This document shows positions 17,583 through 28,692 of a stretch of 64,000 nt of DNA, one piece after another. This stretch comes from Sphingobacteriales bacterium. GTDB taxonomy: Bacteria > Bacteroidota > Bacteroidia > Chitinophagales > UBA2359. The notes beneath the pieces are model-generated. The model was not told where the DNA came from, made no database searches, and saw only the letters and a list, made by a program, of their open reading frames with translations. Where the stretch lies: the NCBI GenBank assembly GCA_016706405.1, contig JADJJT010000002.1:124001-188000 (forward strand), written 5' to 3'. The translations under genes and the position numbers were made by a program. Within the stretch, counting starts at the first letter, position 1. The number at the start of each line of letters is the position of its first letter.

Positions 17583-17716
17583 CTCGTTCCGTTTCGCTAC
17601 AAAAAATAATACTTGTTTTTTGCAGGGAATTTTTTTCTTTTTCATCCGGAAAAATGGCGTACACCAAAAAATTCCTGTTCAGGCAAGCAAATTTTACGCC
17701 TTGTTTGCAGAAGGTA

Positions 17717-18561
17717 TTAAGTATTTTGTTTTACAAAATCTATTAAATAATGGTCGGAGGTGTAGGCCAGCGGGGGTATTTTGCCCAAGCAATTTTCGGT
17801 ATAAGAAAGGGCTTTAATGAGGCGGGGTTTGGCGGCAATTACTGGGTTTAAATACGATGGAGGGAAGGCAATACCAATGGGTTTTTTCCGGATGGGCTTA
17901 AAATGCGGAGCTAAAAGTTTAGCCAATCGCCCAGGGCGATAGTACCACGTATCTATCGTCACTTGGTTGCCAATATGGGCGGCATGTTTGCCTTTTTTAA
18001 GCCGGCGTATAGCTTGGGTTAGTTGCCCTTTAAGGCAAAAATAGGCGGTTTCGTGCCAACAAAAAGTGCCCATTACCACTAATATTAAGCGCCCGTTAGG
18101 TTTTAAGCAGGCGGCAGCTTGCATTGCAAAAGCTTGTAAAGCGTGCGGCGAAAGGCAGTTTAGTCCGCCAAAATTAGAAAAAATAAGGTCAAAATGGTTG
18201 GTGTATTGGGGGGGTAACTGGCTTAGATGTTGGGTATCTAAAACTTGGCAAGTTACCCAGTCAGCTAAGCCCAAATCTGCAATTTTTGTTGTGCTACTGC
18301 AATCATTTGGCTTGATATATCGGTAGCCAACACGTTGCAGTTATGCTGTGCAAACCAAGCGGCATCGTGGCCGGTACCGCAGTTTAGCTCTAATATCCGG
18401 AAAAAAGGAGGGGTATTGCACTGCTTGGATTCTTGGTTTAAAAAATATTGCGCTACATATTGCCAAACGGCTTTGCGTTGCCCTTCTCCGGCGGCTGTTT
18501 GGGTAAAAATAGCATCGTATTGGTTGGCAATGGCATCAAAAACTGCGTTGTTTGGCGGCAT
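17717..18561 (-). pseudogene. Class I SAM-dependent methyltransferase, split by a frameshift
   Basis: Two overlapping frames make one protein of about 281 residues. The first (18561 to 18265) holds motif I, ILELNCGTGHDAAWFA, and motif II-like LATDISSQMI; the second (from 18274 to 17717) continues with FDLIFSNFGGLNCL, the post-motif region, and ends naturally. The join reads AVAQQKLQIWA then stop; adding one base near 18279-18281 gives QQKLADLGLADWVTC, the expected helix after motif II. Thus a single G has been lost (or missed in sequencing). It lies downstream of the M56/BlaI genes on the same strand. Substrate unknown, although small lipids or quinones are common for this class. Confidence 0.85.
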
Positions 18562-18641
18562 TGGCAGGCAAGTTGGTAGGTATTATTTACTAGCTGCAAG
18601 TAATAACTAATTAATTAATTGATTGACTTGCGGTATTGTAC

Positions 18642-19817
18642 TTAATTAGGCCAAAAATAGGTGTAATTATCGGCTTGCGCGCTAAACTGCATATCGTACT
18701 TACCAGTTAGCAGGCAGTGTTTACAAAATAGCGAGCGGCCTGTTAAACGGTTGGCATTGGCTAAGGATTGGTATAGTTTTACTTCGTCTATTTCGTAGGC
18801 AAGGGCGGGCAGGGTGTAATGGGTAGCCAAAACTAAACAAAAGCCGCCAATTATGCCGTAAAACGCGGTTTGCCAAGGTGTGAGTTTTTGTGGTGGATTG
18901 ACTAAATTAACAACCCGTTGTTTAAGTTCGCTGTTTTTGGGCTGGTAATGGTGTGCCAAAGGCAGGTTCTGTTGCCGTTTTATTTGAAGCAACAAAGAAG
19001 CATATTGTTTGGTATTTCCGGTAGATTTAGCGGCAAACTCATCGGCAATAAATTCGCTCAAATAGTCAAATTCTTTCCGGAAAAAATAAAATGCCGGATT
19101 AGCCCACCAAATTATTTGCAATAAGTGCAATATAATTTTTATCCAGGTATCGCGCTGCTCGATATGCGAAATTTCGTGGTGTAAAATGGCTGTTTGCGCG
19201 TTTGTTGTTAGCTGGGTTGCATTGGGTTGCCAAACTATATAGCCGCGCCACAACTTAAACGAGGCAAAATTATAAGCTTTTTTAGGGTGTAGTAGGGTAT
19301 AGGCCTTACCTGATACGGTTATTTGTTCTTTGTGGCTGGTAGAAACCAAATAAAATAAGCCCAATATTTTAAACAGCAACCATCCAATTAATAAAAGGGC
19401 AAACAATAGCGCAAATTCGCGCAAGTAGGGTATTGAATTTAGTAACCAGTCGTAGAGTTTATGCTGCTGAAAGGTTAGTAAATTACTTTTGGTAATATTG
19501 GTACACGAGCAAAAATGGGGTTGGCTAACGGCTTTTTCGTAGCACATATCCATTTCGGAGCCGTCAATGGGGCAAAACTGGGTAAAAACAACTTCGGGTA
19601 TTGGATGCGTGTCTAAACAAGGTGCGTAGGTTTGGTTGGTGGTCGAGTTAAATTTGTCGATGGCTACGGGTAGCGTTAACGACAGTGCAACAATAATAAA
19701 CAAACTTCGTTTTTGCCAAATGCTGGTAATACGCCTATATACCAAAAGCCGGTAAATACAGTATCCGGATATTGAAAGTAAATAGGTTAAAATGATATAA
19801 GCAATCATGGCAAACAA
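18642..19817 (-). CDS. BlaR1-like M56 membrane metallopeptidase
   Basis: 391 residues. Several membrane helices (near 4-27, 38-52, 133-160) surround a cytoplasmic zinc-protease segment with HEISH at 214-218 and the downstream EFIADEFA block. By family it senses an envelope signal and inactivates the cognate BlaI-type repressor. The C-terminal penicillin-binding sensor of BlaR1 is absent; instead there is a short Cys-containing tail, and a Cys-rich loop (CPIDGSEMDMC, CSC) precedes the protease. The repressor gene is 153 bases upstream in the same direction. It also has its own -7 box. Signal unknown. Confidence 0.88.
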   Translation of the reverse strand: MFAMIAYIILTYLLSISGYCIYRLLVYRRITSIWQKRSLFIIVALSLTLPVAIDKFNSTTNQTYAPCLDTHPIPEVVFTQFCPIDGSEMDMCYEKAVSQPHFCSCTNITKSNLLTFQQHKLYDWLLNSIPYLREFALLFALLLIGWLLFKILGLFYLVSTSHKEQITVSGKAYTLLHPKKAYNFASFKLWRGYIVWQPNATQLTTNAQTAILHHEISHIEQRDTWIKIILHLLQIIWWANPAFYFFRKEFDYLSEFIADEFAAKSTGNTKQYASLLLQIKRQQNLPLAHHYQPKNSELKQRVVNLVNPPQKLTPWQTAFYGIIGGFCLVLATHYTLPALAYEIDEVKLYQSLANANRLTGRSLFCKHCLLTGKYDMQFSAQADNYTYFWPN

Positions 19818-19862
19818 ATACGACTAATTGTTAGGTTTATCAAGCAAGCATCAAACAAACAG

Positions 19863-19870
19863 CAAAGGTA
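19863..19870 (-). promoter_or_regulatory. -7 promoter box (TACCTTTG) for the M56 peptidase gene
   Basis: CAAAGGTA on the plus strand reads TACCTTTG in the gene direction, 46 bases before the start at 19817. It suggests transcription separate from the upstream blaI-like gene. Confidence 0.5.
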
Positions 19871-19970
19871 CGGTCTTTTTTGAGTTGTATATATAAGAAA
19901 AACATTTATCAACTATCCAATTAGAAAAAAGCCTCCGGATGTTTTAAGCCTACCTATTGCAATGTTATAG

Positions 19971-20360
19971 TTATAATTTACTATTGTTTATTAATTGTTG
20001 CAATTCGTCAAGTTCGGTATTGCTAATTTGATTAGTCTCAACCAAGGCCGATACTAACGAGCTAACCGAGCCTGCAAACGCATTTTGTAAAACATTTGAA
20101 ACTAAACTTCGTTGGTAGTCAAGTTTTGATATGGCCGGAAAATATTGATGTGTGCGGCCATGCGCTTGGTGCTGCACAAACCCTTTTTCTTGTAAAATAC
20201 GCACGGTTGTCGAAATGGTATTGTAGGCGGGTTTGGTTGGCTCGTTCCATTCGTCTAAAATATCTTTTACAAAGGCCAGTCTTAAGTCCCATAAAATATT
20301 CATTACCCGCAGTTCAAGGGGGGTAAGCAGTTTTGAGGCCATATTGGGTTGCATCATCAT
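19971..20360 (-). CDS. blaI: BlaI/MecI/CopY-family transcriptional repressor
   Basis: 129 residues. The winged helix is evident: LTPLELRVMNILWDL, VKDILDEWN, then YNTISTTVRILQEKGFV and the wing AHGRTHQYFPAIS. The C-terminal dimerisation helix carries the region cleaved by M56 partners. By family it represses its own operon and others until the membrane peptidase cuts it. The M56 gene lies just downstream, forming the standard pair. No clear TACAnnTGTA operator was found in the 55 bases before the start. The symbol reflects family only; no beta-lactamase gene is in the window. Confidence 0.92.
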   Translation of the reverse strand: MMMQPNMASKLLTPLELRVMNILWDLRLAFVKDILDEWNEPTKPAYNTISTTVRILQEKGFVQHQAHGRTHQYFPAISKLDYQRSLVSNVLQNAFAGSVSSLVSALVETNQISNTELDELQQLINNSKL

Positions 20361-20415
20361 CTTCGTTAGGCTATTAATTTGGGTTTATTGGTTTAGTATT
20401 GTTTTATTTATCCAT

Positions 20416-21408
20416 TTATTTGAATAGATATTCGGCTATTTGTACGGCATTGGTGGCGGCACCTTTGCGCAAATTATCGGCCACTACCCACATATTTAAA
20501 GTGTTGGGTTGCGACTCGTCTCGGCGCAGGCGGCCTACAAACACCTCATCTTTGTTAGCTGCATTTATGGGCATGGGGTATAGTTGTTGTTCGGGGTCGT
20601 CTTGCAGCACTACGCCGGGCATAGCAGCTAATATTTGCTTCACATCGTTAAGGTCGTATGGTTTATAAAATTCAACATTAACACTTTCTGAGTGGCCTAT
20701 TTGCACTGGTACGCGCACGGCAGTACAGGTAAGCGCCAAATTGGGTAAGTTCATAATTTTGCGCGATTCGTTTACCACTTTTAGCTCTTCTTTGGTGTAG
20801 CCACTGCCATTAGACTCAAAAACGTCGCATTGTGGCAGGCAATTTTTGTCAATTGTATGCGCATAAACACGTTTAACGGCATTGGCATTTCCTTGCCGCT
20901 CGGCGTTTAATTGAGCCAGCGCTTCTTTGCCTGTACCCGATACCGATTGATAAGTTGATACTACCACCCGTTTAATACCATAAGCTTGTTGCAGCGGCCA
21001 AAGCGCCATTACTAGCTGAATGGTCGAGCAGTTGGGGTTGGCAATAATTTTGTTTGAAGCGGGATTAATAGCTGTAAAATTAATTTCCGGAACTACCAAA
21101 GGTATATCCGGATGCATACGCCAGGCCGATGAGTTGTCTATAACTGTTGTGCCCGCGTTGGCAAACTGTGGTGCATATTGCAACGACAAATCAGCACCTG
21201 CCGAAAAAAGCGCAACAGTAGGACGTTTAGCTACTGCCTCGTCAATGGTAATAACTGGCCAATCTTTTCCGGAAAAATTAATGCTACGCCCAGTTGAGTT
21301 TTCTGAGGCCACCGGCAATAACTCAGTTACCGGAAAACGCCGCTCGGCTAAAACCTCCAACATTACACCACCTACTAAACCGGTAGCACCAACAACGGCA
21401 ACACGCAT
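20416..21408 (-). CDS. asd: Aspartate-semialdehyde dehydrogenase
   Basis: 330 residues, family length. It makes aspartate semialdehyde from aspartyl phosphate with NADPH, feeding lysine/diaminopimelate, threonine and methionine synthesis. Seen: the dinucleotide motif VVGATGLVGG (5-14), the nucleophile Cys127 in NPNCSTIQ, the QSVSGTGKEAL block, and the catalytic His in QIGHSESV. It is monocistronic, transcribed toward blaI with a 55-base gap, and has a possible -7 box at 21483. Confidence 0.96.
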   Translation of the reverse strand: MRVAVVGATGLVGGVMLEVLAERRFPVTELLPVASENSTGRSINFSGKDWPVITIDEAVAKRPTVALFSAGADLSLQYAPQFANAGTTVIDNSSAWRMHPDIPLVVPEINFTAINPASNKIIANPNCSTIQLVMALWPLQQAYGIKRVVVSTYQSVSGTGKEALAQLNAERQGNANAVKRVYAHTIDKNCLPQCDVFESNGSGYTKEELKVVNESRKIMNLPNLALTCTAVRVPVQIGHSESVNVEFYKPYDLNDVKQILAAMPGVVLQDDPEQQLYPMPINAANKDEVFVGRLRRDESQPNTLNMWVVADNLRKGAATNAVQIAEYLFK

Positions 21409-21482
21409 AAATTAAGAAAAAGAAAACTCCTACAAATTAAAAAGTGTTCTTGGTTGTTTAACTAAAACACCTCATTAATTGG

Positions 21483-21490
21483 CAAAATTA
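21483..21490 (-). promoter_or_regulatory. Possible -7 box (TAATTTTG) for asd
   Basis: Reads TAATTTTG in the asd direction, 75 bases before its start. It matches TAnnTTTG but lies in AT-rich DNA where chance matches are likely. Confidence 0.35.
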
Positions 21491-21537
21491 CCATAAAAAA
21501 GGCAAGTTGCCTAAATAAAAAATGTTAAACAGTGTTT

Positions 21538-22748
21538 TTAAGGTGTGTTTTCAACCCAGTCGGCTATAAAAATATTGGTATCGCGGGTGCCGCCGTTGTT
21601 GCGGTTCGACGAAAATACCAATTTTTTGCCATCATAGCTAAACATAGGAAACGAGTCAAACGTTTCGTCGAAAGTAATTTGCTGTAAATTACTGCCGTCC
21701 ACGTTAATCATAAACAGGTTAAATTTAAAACCCCGGCCTTGTGCGTGGTGGTTCGAGGCAAAAACAATGCGTTTACCATCCGGATGAAAATAGGGAGCCC
21801 AGTTGGCTTTTCCTAATTTGGTTACCTGCCTCAAATTGCTGCCGTCGGCATTACAAACATAGATTTCCATATTGGTGGGCATCACCAAATTTTTGGCTAA
21901 AAGGTCTTTATATTCTTTTTGTTCTTCGGGTGTTTGCGGGCGCGAGGCTCTAAAAACAATTTCTTTGCCATTGGGCGAGAAAAAAGCACCGCCGTCGTAG
22001 CCTAACTGGTTGGTAATTTGTTTAATATTGCTGCCGTCAACATTCATGGTATAAAGGTCAATATCGCCATTGCGGGTACTGGTAAATACCATTTGTTTGC
22101 CGTTGGGCGACAAGGTGGCTTCGGCATCATATACTTTATTATTGGTGAGTTGTTTTATTATTTTTCCAGATTTGTCGGCTACAAACAGGTCAAACTCTGC
22201 AAATAAATCCCAAACGTATTTGCCCGTTTTGCGCCAGTCGGTTTTTTCGGGGCAATTGGGGTTACGATGGAAGGTTGAGGCATAAATTATTTGCTGGTCG
22301 TTGCCCATAAAAAACGAGCAAGTATTGCCTCCGCCGCCTTTGCTAATTAGGTTTAATTTAAACTCTTCTTCGGGTTTTTGGGGTATGCTGCCATAAAAAT
22401 TTGGTCGCAGTTAATATTTTTTTCTTTGTTGGTAATTTGTAATACCAGCAAACTGTCGCCCAATGCAAAATAGGCTTCGGCATTATCGCCGCCATTTGTT
22501 AGTTGGCGTATATTTGCCAGGTGTTTTTCTTGCGGGTAATGGGTAATTGTAGCATTGGCTGCGGGGGTATTTGCACCATGCTGATTGTTGTGTCCATGGC
22601 TTGATACCGTGTCTTGGTTAGTTTTTCCGGAGGATGCGTTATTTGTTGTTGATTGCTTACAGCCAATACCCAAGAGCATCGAAAAGAAAAAAACTTGGGC
22701 TATAAAGAGTTTTATCACTCCAGTATATTTAAAATTTAAACACTCCAT
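21538..22748 (-). pseudogene. TolB/PD40 beta-propeller protein, split by a frameshift
   Basis: Two frames form one exported protein of about 403 residues. The first (22748 to 22353) has a signal or lipoprotein-like N-terminus (FFFSMLLGIGC), a His/Asn-rich linker, and the first blade (HLANIRQLTNGGDNAEAYF ... CDQIFMAAYP). The second frame supplies the remaining PD40 blades (FTSTRNGDIDLYTMNVDGS, KEIVFRASRP, GKRIVFASNHH, KKLVFSSNRN). If the G-run at 22380-22383 had five bases rather than four, the join would read AAYPQKPEEEFKLNLISKGGGGNTC and the protein would be continuous. Blade proteins of this type are periplasmic or outer-membrane anchored. Function unknown; broken by mutation or by a sequencing error. 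Confidence 0.85.
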
Positions 22749-22802
22749 TAGTTGAGAGAATATTTTTTATTAAAATAAATTTATTTGTATTTGTGTGTTT
22801 GT

Positions 22803-24302
<1,500 letters not shown>

Positions 24303-24343
24303 AATAAAAAATAAACAAAGTCAATTGCTACGCAATGGCGGCG

Positions 24344-24351
24344 CAAAGGTA
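24344..24351 (-). promoter_or_regulatory. -7 promoter box (TACCTTTG) for tRNA-Met
   Basis: TACCTTTG in the tRNA direction, 42 bases before its 5' end, with a TTG about 20 bases further upstream, close to the Bacteroidota TTTG-N19-TAnnTTTG layout. Confidence 0.65.
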
Positions 24352-24414
24352 GGCTTTTTTATTGACTTATGCAAGTTTGGGTTGAAAAACTTTGCCGGCA
24401 AATGCTTTATGCAA

Positions 24415-25074
24415 CTAAAAAGCGAGACCTATGGCAAAAGCTCCGCCATAGTCTAAGTTTTTAAGTTTGATTTTTGAGCTTTGGCCTTCTACTAAATTGT
24501 CAATAATTTCAGATTTGAATTGGCTGACACCTACATTAAATTCTGCTCCTATCCGGATGAATTTAAAAAGTTTTAACCAAAGACCAATATCAACATTAGC
24601 TCCGGCATAAAAACTTTTATTGTCAATTTCGTCAATAAAATTGCCGCCAATCTCTTTAATTTTATCGTGTGAGTTAAAAGTAAACGGCACATATATACCC
24701 AAATATGGTATTAAAATATTGTTGCCAAAGTGTTTTTCTAAACCAATAATTGCTACGGTACTTTTACGTGCCACTTCAAAATTGGTTTTTAAGGTATCGT
24801 CTTCAAACTCATATTTTAAATTATTAAGCCCTAAGCCCAACCTAAAAGCAATTTTATTTTTATCATAAAAGCGCAAATTGCCGTTAAAAGCGGTGGTGCC
24901 CTTGTAATTTACCGATGACTGGTCGTTTGGAACAACTTTTTCAATACCAAAAGCTCGGATATTGCCCATAATGCTAATTTTTTGCGCTTGCGTAGCATTG
25001 GTATTAATTATAAAAAAAGTTAGTATTGCCAGTACAAAAGAGGCAATTTTAGTTTTCGAACGATGATGTTTCAT
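24415..25074 (-). CDS. Outer-membrane beta-barrel protein, hypothetical
   Basis: 219 residues. A signal peptide is clear (MKHHRSKTKIASFVLAILTFFIINTNATQAQ). The mature part has alternating strands with aromatic girdles (GNLRFYDKNKIAFRLGLGLNNL, YLGIYVPFTFNS, DIGLWLKLFKFIRIGAEFNVG) and ends GGAFAIGLAF with a terminal Phe, as outer-membrane barrels do. It resembles the eight-stranded OmpA/OmpW-like proteins common in Bacteroidota. It stands between tRNA-Met and the CHU_C gene, all in the minus direction. No ligand can be suggested. Confidence 0.65.
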   Translation of the reverse strand: MKHHRSKTKIASFVLAILTFFIINTNATQAQKISIMGNIRAFGIEKVVPNDQSSVNYKGTTAFNGNLRFYDKNKIAFRLGLGLNNLKYEFEDDTLKTNFEVARKSTVAIIGLEKHFGNNILIPYLGIYVPFTFNSHDKIKEIGGNFIDEIDNKSFYAGANVDIGLWLKLFKFIRIGAEFNVGVSQFKSEIIDNLVEGQSSKIKLKNLDYGGAFAIGLAF

Positions 25075-25140
25075 GATTTTGTTGGGTTGTTATTTTTTGA
25101 ATTAAGTTTTGTTTTTGTTGTTATAACCGACATAAATTAG

Positions 25141-26964
25141 CTACCGGATTAGTAAAACCGAGCCTTGCCGCTCAAAGTTACGGCCTCCTTCGGTGGTCAT
25201 TGTTAAGTGGTAAGCGTAAGCCCCTTGTGGTGCCAAGGTGTTACGAACGCGGCCATCCCAGCCCTCGGCGGGGTCGGTGGTAGTAAATACAACCTCGCCC
25301 CAGCGGTTTACAATATGTAAAGTATAATTAGCTACTTCGGCGGCTAAAATAGTGGGTTTAAATGTGCTGTTTAGGCCGTTGGGCATAAAAGTATTGGGCA
25401 AATAAACGCGCGCCAAAGGCTCTATACAAACTGTATTTGAAAAACTGCTTAGTGTTAGAGTTTTATTAACTGGTGCGGGCAGTGTAATGGTATAACTTGC
25501 TTCAATCCGGTAACATTGTTGCCCCGGGTCGCCTTGTATTGAATTATAATCGTCATCGTATTCTAAAACCGTAGGATCAAGGGTGGCAATGGACGTAAAG
25601 CTACCTCCGTCTTTTGGTTTGCGCCAAATAGTGTATTGTGTAGCCTGAGCAAAATTAAGGGCAAATGGTGTCCATGAAAGGCCATTTTTAAAATTAAACT
25701 GGTCTTTACCTTTTAGCCAGATGGTTTTACCAATATTTGTGGTGTCAAAACGGCCACACTCGTCTATATGTCGCACTTGGTAGTAATAACTCCGGATATC
25801 GGTTTCGGCACCATCGTCAATAGTACTCATTTCGGGGGTAAAGGCAAGTGGGGGGGCAATTTGTGCTAATTTTACCAAATCGTTGGGATTTTTATTGGCG
25901 CGCCATAATTGCAGTTTATTGTTTGGGCTTTGGGTGTCTAAAACCCAGTCTAACTCAACATCGTTATCTTCGTTTACCGATATACGGGTTAAGTACATGT
26001 ATTCGGGTCCGTTGGCGCTAAAATATCCGGCACAAACAGTATTGGAGTTTGCCTCCGATACATTGTCTTTATACAAGGCATCTACCTGAAAGCAGGCATA
26101 AGTTTCGTTGTTTGCCAAGGTATAAACAAAAGTATTTTGGGTAACGGGCACGGTGGCAATTTTTTCGAAACTTGGCGGTTGGGTGGTAGTGTCTAATTTT
26201 ATAATTTGGTATTCAAGCAAGTCGGTTCCCCATGCTTGGTAGGGTGTCCAGGTAAGTGTGATGTCGTCGTCGCAATCTTCGGTAGTGGCGGTTAAATAAA
26301 TGGTTTTGTGCAGCGTTCCGCTATTAGGGCCAAACTGGTTGCAACCATCAAAAGCGGCCATACGGTAGGCTTCGGGGTGTAAATTGGCTTCGGCGTTTGT
26401 ATCTTGCCACGAAACGGCTTGTGGGTCATTAATAATAGCATATTCTATTAAAACACCGTCCACTTCTTTATAAACAACGTAGCCTTTGGTTTCGGGCGAG
26501 GGGCTTGGCTGCCAGGTTAGGGTTACAATATTGTCAGATATTACCGAGGCGGCAAACAAGTTGGGCGGTTGGGGCAGGTCGGTATCAACAATAGCCGACT
26601 GAGTTGACAAAACGCCGTTACAATTTGTAATCATGTAGTAATACCACTTTTGGTCTGGATTAGAGGTTTTATCGAAATAGCTTGTAAGCATGGCATCGGT
26701 AATTTCGGTTAGTTTGGTAAACGGGCCGTTTTCGCTGTTCGACACCCATATTTCGTGTGCATCGAAGGCTGCGCCGCAGGTTTGGGTGTTTTCCCAATAA
26801 ATTAAGATGCCATCAACTTTAATTTCAATGCAGTTTATAATTGGAGGTGTAACTTGTGCAAAGGCAGCTATCCGGAAAAAAACGGTACCCAACAACCAGC
26901 AAATCAGTATTTTTGTTAGGGTTGTATTAGGCATTGATAAAAATTTTTTTATCGTTGTCTTCAT
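25141..26964 (-). CDS. Secreted fibronectin-type-III-like protein with CHU_C (type B T9SS) C-terminus
   Basis: 607 residues from the ATG giving MKTTIKKFLSM; earlier in-frame codons exist, but this Met begins the signal peptide (ILICWLLGTVFFRIAAFAQ). The middle is built from four or five repeats of about 100 residues with FN3-like strands (LPQPPNLFAASVISDNIVTLTWQPS, DDITLTWTPYQAWG, DVELDWVLDTQSP). The last 90 residues form a gliding-motility-associated domain (YLPNTFMPNGLNSTFKP, VNRWGEVVFTT, GWDGRVRN, GSVLLIR). By family it is a T9SS-exported adhesin-like surface protein. It lies 66 bases from the barrel gene downstream. Binding target unknown. Confidence 0.85.
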   Translation of the reverse strand: MKTTIKKFLSMPNTTLTKILICWLLGTVFFRIAAFAQVTPPIINCIEIKVDGILIYWENTQTCGAAFDAHEIWVSNSENGPFTKLTEITDAMLTSYFDKTSNPDQKWYYYMITNCNGVLSTQSAIVDTDLPQPPNLFAASVISDNIVTLTWQPSPSPETKGYVVYKEVDGVLIEYAIINDPQAVSWQDTNAEANLHPEAYRMAAFDGCNQFGPNSGTLHKTIYLTATTEDCDDDITLTWTPYQAWGTDLLEYQIIKLDTTTQPPSFEKIATVPVTQNTFVYTLANNETYACFQVDALYKDNVSEANSNTVCAGYFSANGPEYMYLTRISVNEDNDVELDWVLDTQSPNNKLQLWRANKNPNDLVKLAQIAPPLAFTPEMSTIDDGAETDIRSYYYQVRHIDECGRFDTTNIGKTIWLKGKDQFNFKNGLSWTPFALNFAQATQYTIWRKPKDGGSFTSIATLDPTVLEYDDDYNSIQGDPGQQCYRIEASYTITLPAPVNKTLTLSSFSNTVCIEPLARVYLPNTFMPNGLNSTFKPTILAAEVANYTLHIVNRWGEVVFTTTDPAEGWDGRVRNTLAPQGAYAYHLTMTTEGGRNFERQGSVLLIR

Positions 26965-27118
26965 TATTATCATCTGTGCAAATATTATTAGTATAGTGGC
27001 GTTGAGGTATGAATTGAGCGGGTATATTTGTTGTTTGACCAAAACTGAACGCTAAAGTAAAGTTAGTGAAGGGCAATATAACAAAACGATATTTTTTAAC
27101 TGTTATTGTGCTGTATTG

Positions 27119-28438
27119 CTACTGCCCTACTACTACCGTTCTGAACTCGTTTATATTAAGGTGTTCTTTGGCTAAGTCTTGTAATTGTTTTGGGGTAATG
27201 GTTCTAAACTCGGCTATTTGCTGGTGCAAATGGTCTATATTTTGCCCGTATGCGTGTAAACCTTGGTAGGTTTCAGACAGGTTAAAAGCTCCGTCTAAGC
27301 CGGCCAACATGGTGCCTAAAATGTAATTGCGAGCGGTGGTTAGTTCGGCGGGTTTTACGGGGCGTTGTTGCAGGCGTTCTACCTCGGCGGTAATTTCGGT
27401 TATTACCTGCTGCCAGGCATCGGCACGCGCTTCGGTACTGACAGCAAAACTGCCACCTTGCAAATACGAACTTATTGACGAGTAAACACCATAAGTCAGG
27501 CCGCGTTCTTCGCGCAGGGTTTGGTTTAGTCGCGAGCCAAAATAGCCGCCCAATAAAGTGTGCAGCATTAACATACCATTATAATGTGGGTGGGTTTGGT
27601 TAAATAACGGCAAACCTACCCGTATAGATGCCTGCATGTTGTTTTCGCGGCCAATATAATGCAATCCGGGTGAGGCTGGTTGTGCTTGGTGAGCTATTGT
27701 TTCTGCTGTCGGTTGTTTTTTATTGTTTGCCTTTGACGATTGTTGATTTTGCCCAAAGTATTGCTCAATTAAAGCCAAGTCTTTAGTGCTAAGGGGGCCT
27801 GTAAGGTAAATACGTGCGTTTTGTAATTGGTAATGCTGTTTAAAAAATTGTTGGCATTGCTTGGGGGTAATAGCTAAAAAGTCGTTAGGGCTTATTTGGT
27901 TGGCATAAGGGTGCTCATTGCCCCAAATTTGAGTATTAAAGGCTTGGTCGGCCAAAAAATCGGCGCGTTGCAAGTTTATGGTTTGCCGTTGAGCGGCGTT
28001 GTTGGCCACAATTTGCAGTTCATTTTCAGGGAAACTGGGTTCTGTAGCCAATTCGGCTAAAACAGGCAACAACATTGGCAGGTGTTTTACTAAGCCGTTT
28101 ACAGTTAGCTCGGCAAAATGCGAATAAGCTCCCGACCTGAATACAGCACCATAAAATTCAACTTTTTCGGCTAATTGTTCGGCATTATGCTTTTTTGTGC
28201 CTTCGCGAATCATCCGGTTAGTAATATTGGCCAAACAGGGCTGGTTTTGGTACCATCGGCCTGCGGGCAATACTATTTTTATTTGCATTACTTCAGCCGG
28301 CACTTGTTCAAACCAACAAACTTCGATACCGTTGGGTAAGGTAAATTCGTGGGGGGTAGCTATGTTTAGGGTATCTATTGCATGTAAGGGCGGGGCTTGC
28401 CGTCTGTTAAGTGGCATGTTTTGAGGGTTGCTGCTCAT
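27119..28438 (-). CDS. M16-family (pitrilysin-like) protein lacking the zinc motif
   Basis: 439 residues from the ATG giving MSSNPQN. Both M16 half-domains are recognisable: FTLPNGIEVCWFEQVPAEVMQIKIVLPAGRWY at the front and LGGYFGSRLNQTLREERGLTYGVYSS in the second half, the latter being the R/Y substrate-binding block. Where active enzymes have HxxEH (after the AGxxxE segment) this protein has NITNR, so it is a non-catalytic subunit. Such proteins normally pair with an active M16 partner, but none is adjacent. There is no signal peptide, so it is probably cytoplasmic unless the start is further upstream. Confidence 0.87.
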   Translation of the reverse strand: MSSNPQNMPLNRRQAPPLHAIDTLNIATPHEFTLPNGIEVCWFEQVPAEVMQIKIVLPAGRWYQNQPCLANITNRMIREGTKKHNAEQLAEKVEFYGAVFRSGAYSHFAELTVNGLVKHLPMLLPVLAELATEPSFPENELQIVANNAAQRQTINLQRADFLADQAFNTQIWGNEHPYANQISPNDFLAITPKQCQQFFKQHYQLQNARIYLTGPLSTKDLALIEQYFGQNQQSSKANNKKQPTAETIAHQAQPASPGLHYIGRENNMQASIRVGLPLFNQTHPHYNGMLMLHTLLGGYFGSRLNQTLREERGLTYGVYSSISSYLQGGSFAVSTEARADAWQQVITEITAEVERLQQRPVKPAELTTARNYILGTMLAGLDGAFNLSETYQGLHAYGQNIDHLHQQIAEFRTITPKQLQDLAKEHLNINEFRTVVVGQ

Positions 28439-28467
28439 GTACAAATTAAGAAAGTACAAATAAAGCG

Positions 28468-28475
28468 CAAAAGTA
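28468..28475 (-). promoter_or_regulatory. -7 promoter box (TACTTTTG) for the M16-like gene
   Basis: TACTTTTG in the gene direction, 30 bases before the start at 28438. Confidence 0.45.
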
Positions 28476-28692
28476 CAAATTTTTAAGCAATATTGAGGTA
28501 AGGGGCGGCAAGCGGCAGGTTAGTTGCCAAAGTATCCACACAAAGCGCGATGCCTAAAAGTTAACAGCTAAATTGAATCTTTTTCTTCCGGATATTTGGC
28601 TGCTTTCGCTCACTGTCTTTAACATAGTATCGAAAATCAGGCGCAACAACTCATTGGCTTATTAATCGATATTTGATTCTGATTTTAAAAAA

